Shown piece by piece: positions 44,854 through 56,514 of a stretch of DNA of 64,000 bases. The position numbers and the translations under genes are program-made. A model generated the notes under the pieces. The model had not been told where the DNA came from and did not search any database. It saw only the letters and a program-made list of their open reading frames with translations. Each line of letters begins with the position of its first letter. Positions within the stretch are counted from its first letter, which is position 1. Source of the DNA: Desmodesmus armatus (lineage: Eukaryota; Chlorophyta; Chlorophyceae; Sphaeropleales; Scenedesmaceae); the NCBI GenBank assembly GCA_007449985.2, contig VIIQ02000649.1, positions 186,001 through 250,000 of the forward strand, written 5' to 3'.

Positions 44854-46951
44854 ATGGGGTCCCCAACAGGTCTAGAGCAGGAGCCAGATGCAGCCATGGC
44901 AGATCAGGACCCAGCAGACGCAGTGTCACAAGCAAATGACCTTTTGATCAGCAGCCTTTCCGTCGGTGACATCCCAACAAACGTTGAAGCCGATCTCAAC
45001 GCACAGATAGCAGCATATAGAGCCAGCATCAGCAGCTTGACAGCACACCTGGGGCCTGATGTTGCAGCAGACGCAGCAGCAGCAGCACAGCCGAGCAGCA
45101 GCAGGGACCAAGCAGGCGCTGCAGCAGCAGCGGCAGCAGCAGGGCAGTCCGATGAAGCAGCGCATGGTATGGTGCCTGGCTTAGGCCGTGAGGGTGTGGA
45201 TTACCAGGTGCGCACAACTGCTGATGTGCAGCTGCACGGATTCAAACTGCAGCTTTAGAAGCGCATCTGTGCTGCTTGCACGGAGGTACAGTGCAGCTGT
45301 GCAGCTTTCAGAGACTTTTGGAAGTGAGAAAGATAAGATGCAGCTTGCATAGTGTGCAACTCAGTGTTGAAAGTCAGTGCAGCTGTGCTTGCTTTGCTTG
45401 TCGGCGATGCCCCGTCACATCCACTAGGTTGTCTCAGCCCCCCCTCTCCCTCCCATACACACACCGTAATAGTTCGCAACTTGAGCGCCACAACGCTGCA
45501 GCTCATACCCGCCTTCATCCGCTTCCTCTTTCCTCTCTTGCCCCTCTCCCAGGTCGGCAGTGCAGACGACCTAGACCCATCACAGTGGCAATTGCCTCCC
45601 CACTGCATACCCATACACGCCAATGTCACCACCTTGCACATCTTCTCCTCCCCCCCCCCCCCCCCCCCCCCCCGCTCCGCCCCACATCATCACAGATTGG
45701 CAGTGCAGACGGACTATTTGATTGGCAGGTGGCCCCCCCCTCCGGCACTGCATACCCATTCACGCCAACATGTCCACCTTGCATCCCCCCTCCTGTGCTC
45801 CCCCCCCCCCACCCCACACCACACCACCACAGGTCGGCAGTGCAGATGACCTGGACCCATCCGAGTGGCAGGTTCCCCCGCACTGCATACCCATACATGC
45901 CAATGTCACCACCTTTGACTGGGCTCAGCTGTCAGCTGTGGCCTCCTTTGATGTGGTGATGATGGACCCACCCTGGCAGCTGGCCACAGCAAACCCCACT
46001 AGGGGGGTGGCTCTTGGGTACAGCCAACTCACTGGTGAGCAGTGGTGTGGGTCCTGCAGGGGGAAGGGGGGAGGGGACAGCTTTGCCACCGTCGATGTGG
46101 CTTGCCTGCCAAGTGTGCCGACGTGTGACTAGCGACGACGATGTACCTTTGCAGCTGGCCACAGCAATCCCCACTTGGGGGTGGCACTAGGGTACAGCCA
46201 ACTTACGGGTGAGCAGTGGTGGTTTGAGGGGGGGGGGGGGGAGGGGGGAGTCACGGAAACGGGGGGGGTGGGGGTGGGGGGCTGCACACAGCTCTGTTTG
46301 CAGCGGGCGAATGCAGCAGGAAGTTGGGCACGAGGTATGGTGGTGTGTGTCTGTGTGTGTGTGTGTGGGGGGGTGCTGTCTTGGCTAGGGCACAGTCAGG
46401 CTTGTCGTGACCAGAAAGTCTTCTCAGCGCCGCAGCTGCTGGGGATTGCAGGATCAAGTCACCAAGCAGCCACAGCAAACTTTCAAACCCTTGATCCTGC
46501 ACAGATGACACACAGCTGCTGCTGCTGCTGCTGGTGCAGACAATGACATCCGCAACCTGCCCATCCCTAAGCTGCAGCAGGCCGGTGGCTTCCTGTTTGT
46601 GTGGGTCATCAACTCCAAGTACCAGTTCACACTCGACCTCTTTGACAGATGGGGCTACACGTGAGTGTGACAGTAGCAATGACGGCACGTCAGCAATTGA
46701 TAATCTTGGCTTCATTTGCGTGTGTTGCTGATGCAGTTGCTGACCCCAGGGCTACCATACTATGTGCAGCAACTGGATGTCTTTGCCAGCAAAGTATGAT
46801 GTGTGTATGTTGCTGCTGTAGGTGTGTTGATGAGATCGTGTGGGTCAAGATGACAGTCAACCGCCGCCTGTTCAAAAGCCACGGGTACTACCTGCAACAC
46901 GCTAAGGAGGTCTGCATGGTGGCTCGCAAAAACCCCACACAGCAGGAGCTT

Positions 46952-46988
<37 letters not shown>

Positions 46989-48642
46989 CGCAGCCGCCGC
47001 CAGGCTGGCAGCAGCAGATGGTGCAGCAGCATGCGGGACGGCAGGCGCAGCCTCCTGCGGGCCAAATAAGCAGCAGCAGCAGCAGCAGCAGCAGTAGCTG
47101 GCGACAGGGTGTTGGTGGAGGCATGGGTGGTGGTGTTAGCAGCGACATCATATTCAGTGAGCGGCGGGGTCAGAGTCAGAAACCGGAGGAGATTTATGAG
47201 CTGATTGAGTCACTAGTGCCCAACGGTGAGCAGCTGTACTTTTGGCGGGGGGGGGGGGGGGGCGATGGTAGTGGTGTTAACGGGAGGCAAATGGCGAACG
47301 GCGGGGTCAGAAGCCTGACAGACCCTTGAGCTATTTGAATGACTGGTGCCCGACGGTTAGCGGCTGTACTTTTGGGAGGGGGGCGGGTATCGGTGGTAGT
47401 GATGTTGGCGGGACAGTCAAAGGCAAGGGGTGACCGCAGGGTTGGAATCAGAAGCCTGAAGGGATATATGAGCTGATTGAGTCACTGGTGCCCAACGGTG
47501 AGCGGCTCCTTCGTTTCAAGAATGGGGGTGCACTTCGTCCTTTTGAGCTGTGGGTCTGGAGGGGTGTGTGGGGTGGGGTGGGGGGACTGCCTCCCTGTCA
47601 TGACGTGAGGATGGGAGGGGGCTGTGATATGGCGCTGGGTCTTCTTGTACTGCTCAATGCAGAGCCTCCTTTGTAGTCAGCCCTGTCAATGGCGTGTTCA
47701 CCAATGCAATATTGACGAGTAAAACACGATGCACACCACTTGATTCTTTGAGTGTGCATGCGGTTGCTGTTGCCGCTTGTCTCTGTCTGCAAACAAATAC
47801 ACCTGCATGTAGAGAGATATGTATCTTGTGCATGCGCGGCAAGTCTCTCGATACCTATGGCTTGCAACAGGCAAGCCCAACCTGCCTGTGCTGCTGCTGC
47901 TTATGCATACCCGTGTGCAGGGAAATATCTCGAGATATTTGCGCGCAAGAACAACCTGCGTAACTACTGGGTGTCCATTGGCAATGAGGTCACAGGCACT
48001 GGATTGCCTGAGGGCGACATGCAAGTGAGTGTGAGGGCTTGCGCAAAGGGTCAAGGGCGGCGGGTGGGGGGGGGGGGGGGGGGTGTTAGGGAGTACAGCT
48101 ATTGTCAGGGTTAGTGGGTGTGGTGATGGGTGGTTGTAAAGAATGCAGTCACGTACTCCCCTGGGGGGGGGGATAGGGGGCTCAGGATCACACGTGTATC
48201 CCAAACCCAGGGGTATGTGCCTTGCATTGCATGCTGCATTCCTGCTGTCGTGATTGGCACAGTAGGGCGCTGCTGCTACATGTGCTGGCAACAATTGTTG
48301 GTTGCTGCTGCTGCTGCTGCTGCTGCTGCACATCAGGTGAAAAGCCTGAGTGATGTAGCGTCAAGAGGGGGCGCAGTAGGAACCGTAGTGACTGCACTGT
48401 AGGCACTCGTGCTCATGCATTTCAATCAATGCAGGGTTTAGGGTTGGTGGGCACCCCTGAATAGTCTCACAGTGCCCACCGCCCTGTCATGCATGAGAGC
48501 TGCTGTTGCGTGTTGTTGTGATGTGCAGGCGTTCAAGCAGACCAGCGCCATCCCTGGAGCTGTGTACGGCAGGGCCAGCGGCACTACAGCCAATGCGACC
48601 GCAGCAGCAGCGACGGCAGCAGCAGTGGCAGATGCCAGCTAA
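44854..48642 (+). CDS. MT-A70 family adenine N6-methyltransferase
   Basis: A SAM-dependent N6-adenine methyltransferase of RNA or DNA. Six exons close to 432 residues: 44854-45207, 45833-46034, 46540-46660, 46822-47225, 47921-48024, 48529-48642. The catalytic DPPW is in exon 2 (VVMMDPPWQLATANP). Exon 3 has the LPIPKLQQAGGFLFVWV strand, exon 4 WGYTCVDEIVWVKMTVNR and SHGYYLQHAKEVCMV, exon 5 the EIFARKNNLRNYWVSIGNEV end. In METTL3/MTA the exon 4 position reads GHWLNHGKEHCLV; the YLQHAKE form here is nearer to my memory of the MTA1/AMT1 DNA 6mA group (inference). Exon 4 also has a poly-Gln run and poly-Ser. No CCCH zinc fingers are present. Introns 1, 2 and 4 carry partial copies of exon ends. 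Confidence 0.85.
45553..45633 (+). repeat. partial copy of MT-A70 exon 2 (5' end plus acceptor), first
   Basis: After a CCCAG acceptor, about 81 bases repeat the start of exon 2 (VGSADDLDPSQWQLPPHCIP and on) with a few substitutions, and the frame is open. The catalytic part is not included. It lies 280 bases upstream of the real exon. Confidence 0.85.
45650..45673 (+). repeat. 24-base poly-C tract
   Basis: An uninterrupted C run directly between the two upstream copies of MT-A70 exon 2. Shorter C runs occur near 45729-45736 and 45801-45810, each next to a copy boundary. Confidence 0.85.
45696..45780 (+). repeat. partial copy of MT-A70 exon 2 (5' end plus acceptor), second
   Basis: After CACAG, about 85 bases repeat the start of exon 2, more diverged than the first copy (SADGLFDWQVAPP) and with small indels. 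It lies 137 bases upstream of the real exon. Confidence 0.8.
46152..46207 (+). repeat. partial copy of MT-A70 exon 2 (3' end plus donor)
   Basis: About 56 bases repeat the last part of exon 2, starting right after the active-site DPPW codons (CAGCTGGCCACAGCAA and on) and ending in the same GTGAGC donor. TTTGCAG precedes the copy, so it has an acceptor-like edge as well. It lies 173 bases downstream of the parent donor. Confidence 0.85.
47301..47355 (+). repeat. decayed partial copy of MT-A70 exon 4 (3' end)
   Basis: Repeats the last 55 or so bases of exon 4 with several substitutions. Stop codons interrupt the frame and the donor has become GTTAGC. A G-rich tract (about 47250-47262) precedes it. 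Confidence 0.75.
47440..47497 (+). repeat. well-kept partial copy of MT-A70 exon 4 (3' end plus donor)
   Basis: After CCGCAG, about 58 bases repeat the end of exon 4 (QKPEGIYELIESLVPNG) in an open frame and end with the consensus donor GTGAGC. With both an acceptor-like and a donor edge it could be spliced as a cassette exon, though including it would add a second copy of this helix. Confidence 0.8.
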
Positions 48643-50030
48643 CAGTGTAGCGCAGCCGCATGACTGCGTCTTTTCCGCACCACTTGTGCGCTGGCGGCGG
48701 CAAGGACAAGCGACAACACCATCGCTGATTTCAAGTTGTATGGCGCCAACAGCACAGTGTGTGTTGCATGTCATGTGTGTTGGGGGCTCCTGTGGGATAT
48801 GGACGCACAGCATATGTCCCGCACCGTACAACATGCGACTTGCACATCCTGCTGAAGTGTCTCTGATGTGATGCCCCTTGGAGTGGCACCCCATGTACAT
48901 TGTGTGTTGTACACGTGTCCACTGTGTACAGCACAAAGGTCAGCAATGGTGATGATGGTGTGAGTCAGCAGCAGTACTTCATGTGAATTGAGGCATTGGT
49001 GTCCCTGCATCCTGGTCCTTGTATAGGTGTTGACCAGACAACAAGTCGCCGCAACTGGGCATTCACACTTTGCACATACACAAGACACTATTTCAACGAG
49101 GGCACACGGCACATAGGGTGCGATATGCATCCCTTGATGCTTGCTTCAAGAATCTTGAATGACATCAACAACAGTTACAGTAAACTACACACTGCTTTGT
49201 CGTGCCTTGCTGATACTATTACTGCCGCCCACAGCAGCCAGATCCCCAGTAAGAGTGGCAGCAGTGCTGAGCCTCACAACAGTGATGTTGCACGTGACTG
49301 CAGTACTGCAGTCTGGTAGTAGTAGTAGTACGGCTGCTGCAGTGCTGCTGCAATGCCTCCTGACCCAACAATCGCCCACATCTGCTGCTCCTAGCCGCAC
49401 CAGTACTGACGTTTGCACATGCAAGGACTGCTGTTGGTGCTGCCAAGCTGCTCCTTTCTGGCAAAAACCCTGCCCAGGCAGCAGCAAGAACCTCTTGCTC
49501 CAGTGGAGGGTGACGCAGACTGCAGGCATAGCACAGCACACAGCACAGCACAACAGGCAAGCGCAACATGTCAGAGCACAATGCAGCAGTTGCCGCACAC
49601 ACCAAGCCTCTATCAGCAGGTATCGTCTGACAAGTTGCCAGCCACATGCATTGCCGGCCCACCATCTGCCCCTTCTGTCCTCTTGGCAGCTGCCTTGTTG
49701 TAACCCCACAAGTCTAAAAAAGTTGCCCCATGAGCCTTGTTGGCTCCCCATGGGGTGTTCAGGCTCAACCTGAACCACATAACAGTAACAGTAACCCACT
49801 TGGGCCAAGCAGCGGCAGGAGGCTGCTGCCTAGACGCAGAGGTGTTGCCAGTGCTGCAATTGGGGAGTGTGTTTATCCAGCATGCTACGATCCACCGCCC
49901 GCGAAGCTCAAAACATGCGGCTGGTTCTCGACTCGAGGTGCTGGTCCTGACTCATTCCTGCACTGTGCTGGTGCCTGCCAACACAATCCCCCACGCTGAT
50001 GTTGGCTCGACAAGTTACTTGCACTTACCG
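48643..50030. other. MT-A70 3' flank and flank of LRR copy C
   Basis: No separate gene is seen. The right part (about 49200-50030) is the downstream side of LRR copy C on the minus strand. It contains a frame (LPERSSLAAPTAVLA) weakly like the flank blocks of copies A, B, E and F. Runs of ACAGCACAGCACA occur near 49535, as they do in the other flanks. Confidence 0.35.
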
Positions 50031-52042
50031 TCACTGTGCCAGAGCTGAAGCCGCCCGCTGTGCCACCCAAGAGTTCCTGTCGTCAGCAAGCCGCAGTAGC
50101 ACTTGGCGCCACACTGGCTCGTCGCCAGGTCCCTGCCAGCAGCAACAGCAGCAGCAGCAGCAAAGGTGAAGCCACCCGTTCAATGCCACAAATGCAGCAA
50201 GCATCATGGTGGACATGATCCTACTTCATGTGAAATGCTGTGCTGTACTGTAAAATGCACCTGATGTGTTGCCATGGAGCTAAGATGGACTGATCAAGTG
50301 GATGCTTTCCTTAGGCCATCAAAACAAGGACTGGGCATTGGGAACCTCAAAATGGACTGGGTCAACAGGAAAGAAAGCAGCACCCAGACACAGTTGGCAA
50401 AGGAAGACAGCTAGCCGCCGGTAGCCACTGTGAAGCTGTTGGGAAGGTCGCAGTACGCAGCCACAGTCAACAAGCAAGCTGCCAGTTACAATAAGAATGA
50501 TTACCAAAAAAAAATAAGATCAAAAATGCATCAATGATTCCTGGTATGTGTGCAGCTTACCTCACATGCCAACCTGATTGTCCTGCTTTTTGCCCAGTCG
50601 TAGGTGCGAGCATAAGTCACAGTCAGACCGGTCAACTGCTTCAGCTGTGTCAGATGCAGCAGCAACCGCTTTCCAGGCTCCGCAACATCAACATGCAGAC
50701 CCCTCAGCTCTTTCAGCTTTGCCAGCCCATACAGCCCGGAAACAGACTGAGAAGTCACGCTCAGAGTGCGCAGCCCGCTCAGCCCCCGCAGAGGGGCCAG
50801 CAGCTGCGTGCTGTGCTGCAAACACCACACGTTCAGCAACTGCAGGCCAGGGCAGCAGCTGACCAGCCGGCTGCCTTCCGGAGCTGAGGCCCGGCCAGGG
50901 ATCCCTGGCTGGCGGAGGCAAGAAATGTCAAGGGAGGTCAGGTACGGCAGCTGCCTGCCAGTAGGGAAGATGTGCTGCCACGCACCTGCTGGCAGGTAGA
51001 ACCTGCTGATGTCTAGGTGTTGTAGCTTGCTGCTTGCTGTCAGGGCTGAGTGGGCGGCTGCGGGAATGCGCTCCTCCTCATCCCAATAGTTGCTCCCCAA
51101 ACTCAGGTGTGTCAGCTGCTGCAGGGGCTGCAGGTGGGACAGCAGCTGTGCGCCCCCTCTGTCACCATCAGACACATTGCAGTTTTTCAGCTGCAGGTGC
51201 TGCAGCTGGGTCTTGCCAGCCAGGACGTCCGGATGCACAAACAAACACGTGTCCTCGTGCCATTGCGCTGACACTTCAAGGCGTGTCAGGTGGTGTGCAC
51301 CCGACAGCATGCTGGCGTCAATTCGGTCGTCGTCTGCTGGCAGTTTGTCATAATCCCCATCATCTGCAGCTAGCCGCAAGTCCTGCAGCAGGGTAAGGGC
51401 CTGCAGCGGCTGCATGGCAGGCTCGCCCTCCACAGGACCCTTCAGCCGACAACGGGCTAGCTCAAGGTAGGTGAGCTGGTGCAGCTGCTGCAAGACAGCA
51501 GTGGGCACCTGCACCCACGAACCCCCTGCAATCAGCCCGCTGATGCTGAGATGCTGCAGCCCTGTAGGCAGCTGCCATAGGGCTGCTGCCAGCAGCTGCT
51601 CACCATCAAGCAGCTTGCAATCAAGCAATTTGCAGTCACTGAGCCGCAGCTGCTTGAGGGCTGCTACTGCTGCAGCAGCCCCCAGCACGCCATGCGCACC
51701 ATTGCCTGGCTGCAGCTGCAGGTGCAAGTGCTGGAGCTGTAAGCTGCTAAGCTGCAGGTTGGGCGGCAGCTGGCGAAGTTCAATTGTACCCTCTTCAACC
51801 CCAAACAGGTGTATGCTGTCCACGTGCTGTCCGTGCCTGCTAAGGTACCGCAGTGCGCTGTCCATCTGCTGCTGTTTGACGACTTTTACTGTGATGTTGT
51901 GCAGCGCGGCCACTGCTGCCTGGTGCAGCCTGCTGTGGGCCCTGGCCGCACTGCACAAGCTGCGCTGGTCTTGTGCTGCTAAGCACTGCAGGACTGCCAG
52001 CATACAGGAGTCAGGCAACGCCAGCATCAAGGCACCAGCCAT
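50031..52042 (-). CDS. LRR copy C: F-box-like/leucine-rich repeat protein
   Basis: Two coding exons, 52042-50561 and 50132-50031, give 527 residues. The start is the ATG right after TACAG at 52043; an earlier ATG at 52138 is in frame but would read through the conserved acceptor. Residues 5-45 are F-box-like (LALPDSCMLAVLQCLAAQDQ), followed by about 14 LRRs (HHLTRLEVS, SKLQHLDIS, LSGLRTLSV). No signal peptide or membrane span. The last exon gives GPGDEPVWRQVLLRLADDRN and ends SALAQ-TGA, two bases before a GTAAGT donor. The tail resembles a single HEAT/ARM-type helix pair. F-box/LRR proteins commonly pick targets for SCF ubiquitin ligases, but that role is inferred here. The gene has no frame damage and is the most diverged of the four right-hand copies. 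Confidence 0.8.
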
Positions 52043-52933
52043 CTGTACAGCAGCAGCGGCACATGCATGCAGTTGTATGAAGAAGACAGCTATTTGAAGA
52101 ACCCACATGTGCCTCATTGCAGTACAATGTAACGACATGCTCTACCTTAGGCGTGCCCTGTGGCCCTGGTTGAAGGAGGGCTTGGCAAAGAATCTGTGAC
52201 ACAGATCTGTCCCTAAGCTGCTGCCTACAGGTGGTGCGTGCCGCAGCTGTCCCAACTTGAGTAATACTTGACAGGTGCTTTCAGCCGTACTTGACTGCAC
52301 TTGAAAACAAGGGCGGGACTTTTGGGATAGCAGTTTGGGATTCAACCGGTTCTGATCTGCAGATCTGCACGCTTGCAGCACGAAGCGAAGCTGCTGACGC
52401 CAGCCTTTCATTGACTGTTGAACATTGCTATTGGTCATTACATTTGTTGACGTTGGTTGGGCAGCAGTTACAGGTGGAGTTGTGCTGTGGTATGCTGTGC
52501 AACACGGTTGAACACTGAACCCGTTGAACACTGCTGCCCCTACTCCCCCCTGTTGCTATTCTGGTGAAAGGACACCCAGGCAAGTAGTTGATGTTGGATA
52601 GCATATTGAACAGCTGCTGGCTGACATAACTCTGTGTGTAGAGACGACCAGCATTGGCCCTACATTGGTTGCAACTGTCGACGCAGCAAACTTCAAAGTT
52701 GCACTGCCACATGTCCGCTGCCTAGCTTGGTGCCACGCAGTATCAGTGTGCATCCCGCTGTTTCACCGTTCACCAGTTACACCTTTCCCACCAGTCACAA
52801 GCAGCACGACGCTACCATTGACCCAAAGCCTTTGGGCCAAAGGGGTGCTGGAAAACAAAGCAGCCAGCTGGTTGTGTCTGCTGGTAACTAACAACTCCCA
52901 TGCAGCTGTTTGTTTATTGCTGCATATCTCACC

Positions 52934-54922
52934 GTCACTCTGCCAGCGCTGCCGCCGTGTGCTGTGTCAAGGCAGGGTCAAATGTGGTTGCCGTGCCACT
53001 GCAGCATTTGGCGCCACACGGGCGGGTCGCAAGGGGCCTGCAGTCAGCACATGAGTCAAAGAACCGCCTTGCACTCAATGATTGAGTGGACACATGGCAT
53101 GCCAAGTGCCAGGCCAACAGATGTGCAACCTGGCCAGGTTTGACAATACAGTCTTCTTGACATGATACAAGTGGCCTGAGAACCATTGGTGTAGTTTGAC
53201 GCTGCTTCAACACATGGCAGACAATGCACAAAGCCAGCTGGCGCCACAAAAATGTCAGGAAGCAAACAGACAACAGAAAGAAAAGGAAGCAACTGAACAA
53301 TGCTGACAAAGAAAAAAAATGCATCATAGTTGTCAAGAAATAGACGGTACACTGTATTACAGGAGCAACATGCGCAGGCAGCATAATCCTGCCATGATAT
53401 TGATGCATGCCTGTACAGTGCCACCCACCTCACAAGTCAATCTGGCCCACAGTGGTTGGTCATCACTGTCGACCATCTCAAAAAAGTGCAGTAATGTCAA
53501 CTGCTTCAGCTGTGTTAGCTGCAACAGCCCCTTTCCTGCACCAGCAGTAAGGATAAGCATATCCAGCTCCCTCAGCCCTGTCAGCTGACACAACGCCGGC
53601 AAGACGTATGCTGCATCATCTCGAACAGTCAAGTGCAGTGACTGCAGCCCGGTCAGGCTCCGCAGTGAGCCAAGCAGCTTTGGACTGCACCCTCGCCGCC
53701 CCTTCAGAGACACATGTTGCAGGCCAGGGCAGCAGCTGACGAGCCGGCTGCCTTCAGGAGCAGAGGCCCAGCCTGACAGGATGCTGGCATCTGAAATGTT
53801 GAGGTACGTCAGGTGTGGCAGCTGCCTGCCAGCAGGGAACACATGCTGCCACGCATCTGCCGGCAAACAGCACCCGCTGATGTCTAGGTGCTGCAGCTTG
53901 CTGCTTGCTGTCAAGGCTGAGAGCGCTCCTGCAGGAGGACTGCCCTGCCCCACATCCTTCAAGCAATCCGTCAAGTCGAGGTATGTCAGCTGCTGCAGGG
54001 GCTGCAGGTGGGACAGCAGCTGCGCCATTCCCGCTGCCCCACCCCATACCCCAGCCAGTCCCAGCTGCAGGTGCTGCAGCCGGGTCTTGCCGGCCAGAAC
54101 TTCTGGCTCAAAATCAACCCATTCTGATGGGTCTTGACACAGCTCTAAGTGCGTGAGGTGTTGCATTCCTGACAGCACTTTGGGAAGCTTCCCTTCGTCA
54201 TCTTCAGACACACCGCCCAGCCGCAGGTCAACCAGTCGGGTCAAGCCTTGCAAGTGATGCAGGAGAGGCTTGCCAGGCACATCATGGTCATCATAATCGG
54301 TATCAAAATCATCCTCATCTTCATCAGAAGGAAGCTCTAGCCCAACCTCCAGAAGCTCAAGGTATGTGAGCTGCTGCAGCCGCGGCAGCACACATATGGG
54401 GAACTCATCCCGCCCGCCGTTGACGCTGAGGTGCTCCAGCCCAGCAGGCAGCTGCAGCAGCGCTGCTGCAAGCGCATCGTCCCCGTCCCCTACAACAATC
54501 TTGCAGTCCTTCAGCCGCAGCAGCTTGAGAGCTGCTGCTGCGGCAGTGCCCAGCACGCCCTGGAAGCCTTTGGTGCCCAGCTGCAGGCAAATGTCCTGAA
54601 GTTTCAAGCTGTTCAGCTGAATGTACTGCGGCAGGGTTCGCAGCTTGACTGTAGCACCTTCTTCCCCAATGAGTTCTACGCTGCTCACGTGCTTTCCGTG
54701 GCTGTGCAAGTACTGCAGCACGCTGTCTACCTGTTCCTTGGTGCTGCAGTGTGCTGTGATGCTGCACAGCGCTGTCACAGCTGCCTGGTGCAGCCTGCTG
54801 TGGGCCCTGGCAGCGCTGAACAAGCTGCGCTGGTTGTCCACTGCTAAGCATTCTAGCACTGCCAGCAGGCAGGTGTCTGGAAGCTCGAGCAGCAGGGAAG
54901 GAGCTGGCCCGGAACTTGCCAT
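52934..54922 (-). CDS. LRR copy D: F-box-like/LRR protein with a damaged tail exon
   Basis: The long exon 54922-53429 is intact (498 codons), from ATG after CACAG|G to donor TGTGAG|GTGGGT. The N-terminus is F-box-like (LLELPDTCLLAVLECLAVDN); about 14 LRRs follow, with an acidic loop near residue 220 (SDEDEDDFDTDYDDHDV). The last exon begins at 53037. Its family motif is altered (APCDPPVWRQMLQW for the usual GDEPVWRQ), and one extra base shifts the frame into a TGA at 52978-52980. The usual ending (AAALAE-TGA) is still readable in the next frame at 52934. So the LRR part should be made with a changed, shorter tail. Decay of the tail while the LRRs stay open suggests the tail is dispensable or the copy is young. 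Confidence 0.75.
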
Positions 54923-55699
54923 CCTGTGCAACAACAGCAGCAATATGCACTCACAGGATGGATATGACTCATCGGCAAGCAGCTAGCAGCAGGTACATAA
55001 GCTGAGCAATGGGCTCTGCATGTCAAAACCTAGGTTATGAGCGATATCTTCGGCCCTGGCAGAAGGAAGGGCCTGAAATAGAAAGGACTGTATGTTCAGC
55101 AGCAGAGCTGCTTGTTACAGGACACGTGTACCACTTTACCTTGTGGGATGTTACAACAGGTGCAGTATTTATCTTCTTTTTCAAAGAGAGAAGTGCTGAG
55201 CCGTGTCCCGCAAGCTTGTACTGCCTGTGCGCAATGAAATGATTGGCAGCGTTTGCGCGCTGCGCTATTATAATCAAAAGAGGTTGCATGCACCTGAGGT
55301 CAAGCACCTGCAGGTGATGACATAAAGCCCGTGCTGGCATCCAAGAACCTGACATGCTGTGTCCTGATCTGGTGCCAAACAACATGACACTGAGGCTAGA
55401 CAAGTTGTGGGCACAACTCGGAGCGTTTGAAGTAATCTGGGATTTCAAGCTTACCCAATACAACCGCGCAAGAAGATCAGCACAACCCTTGTGCCTTAAA
55501 TGTAGCAACCTTTCAAATCAACCTTTCACAGTGGGGACAGCACATGCCAAGTAACACACTCATCACAGGCAACCCTTCTTCACAGGCAATCCTTGATGGA
55601 CAGTAACAATCTCACACTCACCCAGTCACAAGGCCTAGACCCAACCAGCCATTGGCAGTGCCACCAACGCATTCAAAGCCGCACCCTGAAGCATGCATC

Positions 55700-56170
55700 A
55701 CGTGTGTATGCTGAATGGTATCCTGCAGCAATGAAGCTCAGAGTGCTTATGCCAGCAAGATCACTGCCAACACAGCGGGAAGCATCATGCAAGATTAATT
55801 CATCACTACTCAGCATGCCACACTCGCCAACCTGCCCAGGACAGCATCACACAGCTGCCACTCAAAATAAGTACAGTCCCAGACCCGCAACGCAACCACG
55901 CTACTTTCATGCTTGCTATAACATACACACACAACCAGGGCAAGCTGCCGCCCGACTCTGCACCCCAACCCCTTGCTGACTGCCACTCTAGGGGACTCAC
56001 AGCCATATGGCTATATACACATATGCATGCAGGATGCAGTCAGAAGCTGTCGCTGCCAACACATCCCAGCACACCAGCAGCCCCACCAGCTGCACCAGCA
56101 GCAGGAAACCCGAGCGTGCAAAGGCCGGCGCTGCTGCTGATGTTGCACGCCAATCCATTATCGCCGATAA
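55700..56170 (-). repeat. diverged flank block downstream of LRR copy E
   Basis: On the minus strand it has a segment translating MDWRATSAAAPAFARSGFL, like the DRRG.TCTAAAAPA block of copies A and F. Further on comes HDASRCVGSDLAGISTLSFI, like MLPRHAASVC.HEYYSLIAA. The order and spacing agree with the flanks of A and F, but identity is much lower. Confidence 0.45.
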
Positions 56171-56514
56171 CCTGCACACACAGCAGCAGCAAATGAGGAG
56201 CGTGAGACAGCCTAGAGGCACAGCACACAACGCATACCGCACACAACACAAACGCGCAAGGCCAATCATTGAGTGCACATGGCAGCAACTGCTACTCACA
56301 ACAATGCTCAGCTGGCACAACTTGCCACCAGCAACATGCATGAACAAACCATACAACCGCCTGCGAGTAGAGGATCTCCGCACGGATGCATTGTGCCAAC
56401 CTAGCAGCAACAGGGAGCTGCTGCCTATAGGCTTGACTCACAGGTGTGCTGCTGGTGGGCACTGACTCATTGGCAGTTCAAGCTACTGGTGTTGCAGTTG
56501 TTGATAACTCACCG

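Noticed and set aside
50561..52138. Extending LRR copy C to the ATG at 52138, and similarly copies D, E and F to earlier ATGs
   Set aside because: All copies share a splice acceptor immediately before the later ATG, and the upstream residues are not conserved between copies.
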